Positions 59,282 to 64,000 of a DNA stretch of 64,000 nt are shown in pieces. This DNA comes from an uncultured Selenomonadales bacterium. Its GTDB lineage: Bacteria; Bacillota; Negativicutes; Selenomonadales; Selenomonadaceae. Position 1 is the stretch's first letter; every line of letters starts with the position of its first letter. The position numbers and the translations under genes were made by a program. The stretch covers positions 1-64,000 of the forward strand of contig CALFJC010000101.1 in the NCBI GenBank assembly GCA_937877655.1, given 5' to 3'. The notes below the pieces were generated by a model that did no database searches, was not told the DNA's origin, and worked only from the letters and a program-made list of their open reading frames with translations.

Positions 59282-59982
59282 ACCGTAGTGCCGATTGTCT
59301 CGCCTATGGCAACGCGATAAATATTTTCGTGATTGTCAATGTTGAAAACGACAAGCGGAATGTGATTGTCCATGCAAAGACTTGTTGCGGTCGAGTCCAT
59401 GACGTGTAAACCGAGATTCAGAATATCAATGTAAGAAATTGTGTCGAATTTTTTTGCGTCGGGAAAACGATTCGGGTCGCAGTCATAAACGCCGTCCGTT
59501 CCCTTCTTAGCCATCAAGATAACGTCCGCCTCAATTTCTGCCGCCCGCAATGCCGCCGTTGTGTCTGTTGAAAAATAGGGATTGCCCGTGCCGCCGCCGA
59601 AGATAACGACGCGCCCTTTTTCCAAATGACGAACTGCGCGGCGGCGAATATAGGGCTCGGCGACTTCGCGCATTTCAATCGCCGTTTGAACGCGAGTAAA
59701 AACTTTCAACTGTTCAAGGGCATCCTGCAAAGCCAGCGCGTTCATAATCGTCGCCAACATTCCCATATAATCGGCTGATGTCCTGTCCATGCCTTTAGCC
59801 GCGCCGCTCAAACCGCGCCAAAGATTTCCGCCGCCAACTACGATTGCAACTTCCAAGCCCGCCTCGTGAACTTTTTTAATCTGCCGAGCAATGCTCTCGA
59901 CGACGGGAGGATATATGCCGAAATTTTTTTCTCCGGCAAGAGCTTCGCCGCTCAACTTCAGAACTACACGTTTATATTTCAT
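59275..59982 (-). CDS. pyrH: Uridylate kinase
   Basis: PyrH phosphorylates UMP to UDP as a hexamer. The product is 235 aa from the ATG at 59982 ([17 protein letters not shown]), the family N-terminus. Motifs: [51 protein letters not shown] and [12 protein letters not shown]. The usual upstream rpsB-tsf pair is absent; repeats and a surface-protein gene follow instead. Confidence 0.97.
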   Translation of the reverse strand: MKYKRVVLKLSGEALAGEKNFGIYPPVVESIARQIKKVHEAGLEVAIVVGGGNLWRGLSGAAKGMDRTSADYMGMLATIMNALALQDALEQLKVFTRVQTAIEMREVAEPYIRRRAVRHLEKGRVVIFGGGTGNPYFSTDTTAALRAAEIEADVILMAKKGTDGVYDCDPNRFPDAKKFDTISYIDILNLGLHVMDSTATSLCMDNHIPLVVFNIDNHENIYRVAIGETIGTTVN

Positions 59983-60045
59983 AAAGTCAGACCGCCTCCG
60001 TTTGCCGCCAATTTTACAAGTTGAAACAATTCCTGTCAATAATTT

Positions 60046-60112
60046 TAGGAACCAGGAACCAGGAATTAGGAACTAGAGATGAAAAGATTGGGAGATGGAA
60101 AGATTGAAAGTA
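60046..60112. repeat. 7-bp-period repeat upstream of pyrH
   Basis: Units AGGAACC, AGGAACC, AGGAATT, AGGAACT are followed by GATGGAAAGATTGAAAG-type units like those at 38817. Confidence 0.8.
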
Positions 60113-60132
60113 AAATAATTTGTGATGAAAAA

Positions 60133-60240
60133 TTTTGTAGCGGTTGGAGAAAACCCGGCGCACATGGACGTGCGCCGCCCGCGTCCGCCGCAGGAAGCGG
60201 CGTAGTGGGGCAAACGCCCTTTTCTTTTGGGCGCAGGAAG
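60133..60240. repeat. Three-hairpin dispersed element, degenerate copy 4
   Basis: This copy has hairpin A variant CGGCGCAC/GTGCGCCG (60156-60177), a hairpin of GC-rich arms (CCGC--CC/GGAAGCGG) in place of B, and AACGCCCTTTTCTTTTGGGCG at the C position. It lies in tandem with copy 5. Confidence 0.65.
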
Positions 60241-60254
60241 CAATTAACAATTTG

Positions 60255-60502
60255 TAATGCGTAATTCGTAATGAAAAAGATTTACAGCGGTTGGTGAAGA
60301 CACGGGCGCACAGGACGTGCGCCCGCCGGCAACAGAAACAGGATGTTTCTATTGCCGGTCAAACGCCTTTTCTTTTTGCTACTTTTTCTTTGGGCGTAGC
60401 AAAGAAAAAGTAGGTTAAACTTACAAAAATGATTTTGAATGAATCGAACCAACGAATAGCCGAGATGGTTTTGCGTCGTCCACTTTAGAAAAAAGGGGAC
60501 AA
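60255..60502. repeat. Three-hairpin dispersed element, copy 5
   Basis: GTAATGC/GTAATTC 7-bp units (60255-60275), hairpin A (60304-60324), hairpin B (60326-60358), hairpin C (60379-60413), then a tail matching the head of copy 3, ending at GTCCACTTTAGAAAAAAGG. Together with copy 4 it fills the gap of about 590 bp between pyrH and the giant repeat gene. No gene seen in the gap. Confidence 0.85.
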
Positions 60503-60572
60503 AAAAGGGCGGTTGAGAATTTCTTCCCAACTGCCCGAAATTTTATTCAGCCGTTAATTTTTTTCTTGTCAA

Positions 60573-63500
60573 TTACTTCTTGGTACTGCCGCTGTAGGAA
60601 ATGGCACTTTGCTTGACGAGACTTGTCGGAGTCATGGAGAAGTCCGCGTCGCTTGCCAAATAGCCGTTGCCCGAAGCGGAGACAATTTCACGGAGAGTAC
60701 CTGACTCTATGTTAAAGGAGAAGGTTTCTTCCGTGCCCTTGTTATTAAGAGTCGTAGTAAAGTCATCAGATTGGCTACCAAGATCTTTCAGAGTAATCGA
60801 GCCATTGCCGACTTTGATAATGATGTCGTTTTTGTTACCGTCGCCGTCACCGTCGCCGATTGAGAAGTTGTCTGCTGTCACAGAGACATTTGTAAGATTG
60901 ATCTTGTCTTTCGCTGTATCGAAGTTCGCGATAACATCATTACCATTGCCGTTTGCGTAAATGAAAGTATTTCCGCCCTTGCTTTCACTGTCGAAGTCAA
61001 CAAAGTCATCGCCGTTGCCTGCATTGACGGACACGCCCGAACCCAAAACTTTGATGCTGTCCGAAGTAGAGGAGCCGACGATGTTTGCATCTTTATAATC
61101 TGCCTCGAAATTGAAGGAGAACAAGCCGCCGCCGAGCGTAACACTGTCATTGAGTTGCGAATTCGTCAAAGTGATTGTTCTGGTCGCGGTGTCGACAACA
61201 CTCTTGGGAAGTTCTTCCACTTTGACGCCCTTAATCGTCGTGAAAGCTTTGTCGGAAGCTACGGATGCGGTATAAGCTACGGATTTTCCGTCAACACCAA
61301 GCATGTAACCTTCTTTTGTTATCTTTCCGTAAAGAGTAGCCGTGCCGCTCTTGACAACCAAAGGATCTTCTTCTTTCAATTCCACTGTCGGAGCCGCAAT
61401 GCTGGAATGAAGAGCAACATTGTAGCCGTCGCCCGTGATATTGACGGCTGAAGTACCGAGTTCCGCAGAAGTCAAAGTAACGATATTGCTGTTGCCCGTG
61501 ATTTTGGCACCGTTCTTAAGCCCTTTGATTGTCGCAAGATTCTTGGATGCGTCTGCGGCAGAGTAAGTGATACTCATTCCGTCACTTGCAACCGAATAAC
61601 CTTTAGTCTGCGTGCCTTTCAGAGTCGCGTTCGTGCCACTCATGCTCCAATTATCAGCCGTCACTATCGTGGAAGCATAATCGAAAGTTTTTTCACCGGT
61701 TCCAAGAGTTTTATTGACGGTATCATTGACGGTGAGAGCAGTACTGAGTTCGAGTTTATAGCCCTTATAATCGTCAGCAGTACTGTTGATTTTGAGAGTA
61801 ACCTTCGCGGAGTCGAGTTGCCCTGCGCCCAAAATGATCTTTTTATTAGTCGTATCGAAAATGCTCGAATTGGTATGGTCGATTGTGGCACCGCTTTCAA
61901 TGCCGCTGAGTGTCAAATGAGTTGTGCCTTTCGTCGCGGCATAGTAAACAATCGCGCCGTTACTGTCGAGATCGAAATAATCTTTGTCGTAAGTTTTATA
62001 AACGGCGGTCGTTTTGTCGGTAACCCATTCGGTTGCATTTTCGGCGTATTGAGTAACGTCTTCATCAAGTGCGAGTTGATATTTGCCCGTGCCGCTGACC
62101 GAAACTTTCTTGGCACCCTCAAGTGCATCTTTCTTTACCGTGATAATCTTGTCATCGGCATCGAAAGTGACGAGTTCCGTATAGTTTGGCTCTGCGGCAG
62201 TGCCCGTGTTAATGCCCGCTTTGATTGTGCCGTTGTCATCGTAAGCCTCAACTTTGGAGTTCAAGCCGCTGATTGCCGCAATGGCGGTGTTGGCCGCTTG
62301 TTCCTTTTGGAAGGTGAATTTATTTTCGTCTTCATTGAGGTTGAAGCCCGAAGAAATGTGTTGCGTAATTTTCAGCGAACCTTTGTTGCCTGTCCAAACA
62401 GGATCGTCTGCAACAGGTTTAAATTCGGCGTCATCCTCGAATTTGAAGCTATAGTCCGTGCCGTTTTTAATCTCGATATTCGACGTGGCAAGGTAGGAGT
62501 CAGGCAACGAGATCGAGTACTCTGTTTTGCCCGTTTCTTCGTTGTAACCCAATTCTTCGAACGAAATTTCGTCGACAGAATGGAAAACGTTTTTCTTCGC
62601 TGTTACGTCTTCGCCCTTGTCATTTTTACCGGTTACGACTTCTTCATTCTTGACGATGTAGCCGAGTTGATCTTCAAGCGTAACTTCTGCCCCTGTATCC
62701 GTATCCCAAGCTTTATCTTTGGCGGTGAAACGTTTGATGTCTTTGTTCAGCCCGCTGATTGTTACGAGAGTCGTGCCGGCATCTTCCGACTTGTATGTAA
62801 TGCTCTTGTTGTTTTCGGACGCTTTGTTTTCGTAACCTGCATCCTTGCCGTCCTTGAGAACAATAGTCGAGCCGTTGTAATACCATCTGGGAGCTTCAAA
62901 GGCTTGAGGATTGAGAGCTTCGTCAACTTCCAAGTTGTAAAGAGTGCTTGTGATCTTGACTTCTTTGGCGGCGAGCACATTTTTCTCTTCACCATTGTCA
63001 TCAAATTTTTCTTTCGTTATGGTGATTATGCCGCTGTTTGCAACGGGCTTGCCGTCTTCGTCCAGATCGAGTTCGCCGACTTCAATACCGTATTTTGTCG
63101 CAAAAGCTTCCGGAGTTAAAGGAGCGTCTTTGGCTACTTCTTTACCATTCTTTATCTCTGTGTCTGTCCAAGTGGTAACGTCATTTGAAAGCCCCGTGAT
63201 TGTCGCGACAACAACTCTGGTAGTTCCCGATTTTTCCTTCTCGTAAGTGACGCTCTTGCCGGTCTTCTCATCGATTACATGCCCATCACTGACATTATGC
63301 CAATATTCGGCTTTACCTTTGCCGTCGACACTCCAGAAGTACTCTCCGTCTGTGGGAGTAATAGCATCTTCTTCATCTTCAGCGAAAGCAAATTTATATT
63401 TGTCGTTGTTGCCGAGCGAAATTTTCATGGTGTCGAGAATGCCTGAACCCAAAATGATCGTTCCGTCGGCAGCGGCAATGCCGTTCGCCGTATCTGCTGC

Positions 63501-64000
63501 CGTAGCTTCGATAAAATCGATAAGAGTATCATCAAGCAGGTTGCCGTCGTCGTCCGTTTCAAGACCTTTCTTCAAGCCGCTGATCGTTGCACGAGTCTGG
63601 AGATTTGCATTGGTATGATAAAGCGTCTTGTAGTCGGTAATGTTGCCGTTGTTGTCTTTCTTGTAATACCAACCTTCGGTTGTGCCTTCTTGGAGAAGAG
63701 CTTTGCCGGACGCAGAATCATAATTGATATGCAGATCGCTGGTAAGGGTATCAAATTCTTCCTCTGTTCCGTTGAGCGCGAGATCGTATTTGTCGGTCTT
63801 GGCAAGCGTGACATTCGAGGCACCGAGAACTTCTCTGTCAACTCTGATAATGTTTTTGCCGGTTTCGTCGTCCGTCGTGACTTCGATACCTTCAAGGAGC
63901 CCTTCTTCAGCCGCGAATCCTTTTTTCAAGCCGCTAAGCGTGGCGAGAACTTGAGGATTTTTCGCCTTATTGGCATCCAAATAAGTTACCGTCGTGTCAT
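60573..64000 (-). CDS. Giant repeat protein with RTX-like C-terminal region (5' part outside the window)
   Basis: At least 1142 residues are visible, and the frame stays open to the right edge. It is made of about twelve diverged units that contain a (A)TI(S)GL-KG phrase followed by VTLT-type strands and Y-N-type linkers (for example ATISGLKKGLE, ATLSGLKKGF, TTIKGVKVEEL). Near the C-terminus a short RTX-like stretch appears: VNAGNGDDFVDF, FIYANGNGNDVIANFDTAKD and IIIKVGNGSITLKDL, the module seen in HisB and the 10.8-17.3 kb proteins. It is probably a secreted or surface protein; the function is unknown. Confidence 0.85.
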   Translation of the reverse strand, partial: DTTVTYLDANKAKNPQVLATLSGLKKGFAAEEGLLEGIEVTTDDETGKNIIRVDREVLGASNVTLAKTDKYDLALNGTEEEFDTLTSDLHINYDSASGKALLQEGTTEGWYYKKDNNGNITDYKTLYHTNANLQTRATISGLKKGLETDDDGNLLDDTLIDFIEATAADTANGIAAADGTIILGSGILDTMKISLGNNDKYKFAFAEDEEDAITPTDGEYFWSVDGKGKAEYWHNVSDGHVIDEKTGKSVTYEKEKSGTTRVVVATITGLSNDVTTWTDTEIKNGKEVAKDAPLTPEAFATKYGIEVGELDLDEDGKPVANSGIITITKEKFDDNGEEKNVLAAKEVKITSTLYNLEVDEALNPQAFEAPRWYYNGSTIVLKDGKDAGYENKASENNKSITYKSEDAGTTLVTISGLNKDIKRFTAKDKAWDTDTGAEVTLEDQLGYIVKNEEVVTGKNDKGEDVTAKKNVFHSVDEISFEELGYNEETGKTEYSISLPDSYLATSNIEIKNGTDYSFKFEDDAEFKPVADDPVWTGNKGSLKITQHISSGFNLNEDENKFTFQKEQAANTAIAAISGLNSKVEAYDDNGTIKAGINTGTAAEPNYTELVTFDADDKIITVKKDALEGAKKVSVSGTGKYQLALDEDVTQYAENATEWVTDKTTAVYKTYDKDYFDLDSNGAIVYYAATKGTTHLTLSGIESGATIDHTNSSIFDTTNKKIILGAGQLDSAKVTLKINSTADDYKGYKLELSTALTVNDTVNKTLGTGEKTFDYASTIVTADNWSMSGTNATLKGTQTKGYSVASDGMSITYSAADASKNLATIKGLKNGAKITGNSNIVTLTSAELGTSAVNITGDGYNVALHSSIAAPTVELKEEDPLVVKSGTATLYGKITKEGYMLGVDGKSVAYTASVASDKAFTTIKGVKVEELPKSVVDTATRTITLTNSQLNDSVTLGGGLFSFNFEADYKDANIVGSSTSDSIKVLGSGVSVNAGNGDDFVDFDSESKGGNTFIYANGNGNDVIANFDTAKDKINLTNVSVTADNFSIGDGDGDGNKNDIIIKVGNGSITLKDLGSQSDDFTTTLNNKGTEETFSFNIESGTLREIVSASGNGYLASDADFSMTPTSLVKQSAISYSGSTKK

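Noticed and set aside
61818..63119. 433-codon plus-strand frame opposite the giant repeat gene
   Set aside because: It mirrors the repeat structure of the real gene on the other strand and shows no domain.

Overview
The window looks like a chromosomal stretch from a Firmicute of the Negativicutes/Selenomonadales type. This is inferred from gene content, not from a database search. The signs are an RNase Y - YmdB - SpoVS cluster, a pyrH-frr-uppS-cdsA-rseP cluster, TmcAL and AddA, frequent TTG/GTG starts behind strong Shine-Dalgarno sites, sigma-A-type promoters with 17-bp spacers, and several large glycine/aspartate-rich RTX-like proteins.

Layout. 0.1-2.4 kb: hisB and hisC, plus a 197-bp tandem duplication of the hisC 5' end. 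2.4-10 kb: ndk, rfbC, addA, a secreted cupin, dapB, a DUF4405-like membrane protein, an ADP-ribosylglycohydrolase and tRNA-Pro. 10.1-17.3 kb: a macrodomain protein and two giant RTX-like genes; the first has a G10 tract between its -35 and -10 boxes. 17.8-22.8 kb: yfcE, rny, a conserved hypothetical, ymdB, spoVS and a PHP phosphoesterase. 23-25.6 kb: a Cys-rich secreted micro-peptide, a TVP38-type membrane protein, a glycosyltransferase and a LUD protein. 25.7-30 kb: three tiny hydrophobic-peptide loci with convergent antisense transcripts (type I toxin-antitoxin architecture) around an MmeI-like restriction-methylation gene. 30-38.8 kb: GH84 glycosidase, CofE-like ligase, acetyltransferase, M16C peptidase, dapA and hypotheticals. 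39-47.2 kb: YdcF-like protein, panC with a BASS transporter, NiaP-like transporter, a hypothetical, a D,D-carboxypeptidase and tmcAL. 47.3-54.7 kb: glucosaminidase-like protein, oxidoreductase, amino-acid permease, a condensation-domain/cNMP-domain fusion, a decayed response regulator, AmrS-like radical SAM, DUF488 and its partner. 54.7-60 kb: rseP, cdsA, a GT2 enzyme, uppS, frr, pyrH. 60.5-64 kb: the 3' part of another giant repeat protein running off the right edge.

Three things stand out. First, HisB carries about 113 extra residues of RTX-type sequence in its first beta-hairpin, related to the modules of the large repeat proteins in this window, while its catalytic residues are intact. 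Second, the 25.7-30 kb region holds a compact family of type I toxin-antitoxin-like loci: toxin and antisense promoters face each other across a shared terminator, the antisense 5' end matches a duplicated copy of the toxin start region, and one antisense unit is an orphan. Third, most gene borders are decorated with 7-bp-period repeats (about 16 loci, one inside a protease gene) and a separate three-hairpin element (five copies).

All coordinates and motifs were read by eye. Family names rest on recognised motifs and remembered family sequences. Promoters, antisense RNAs and RNA folds are inferences from sequence.
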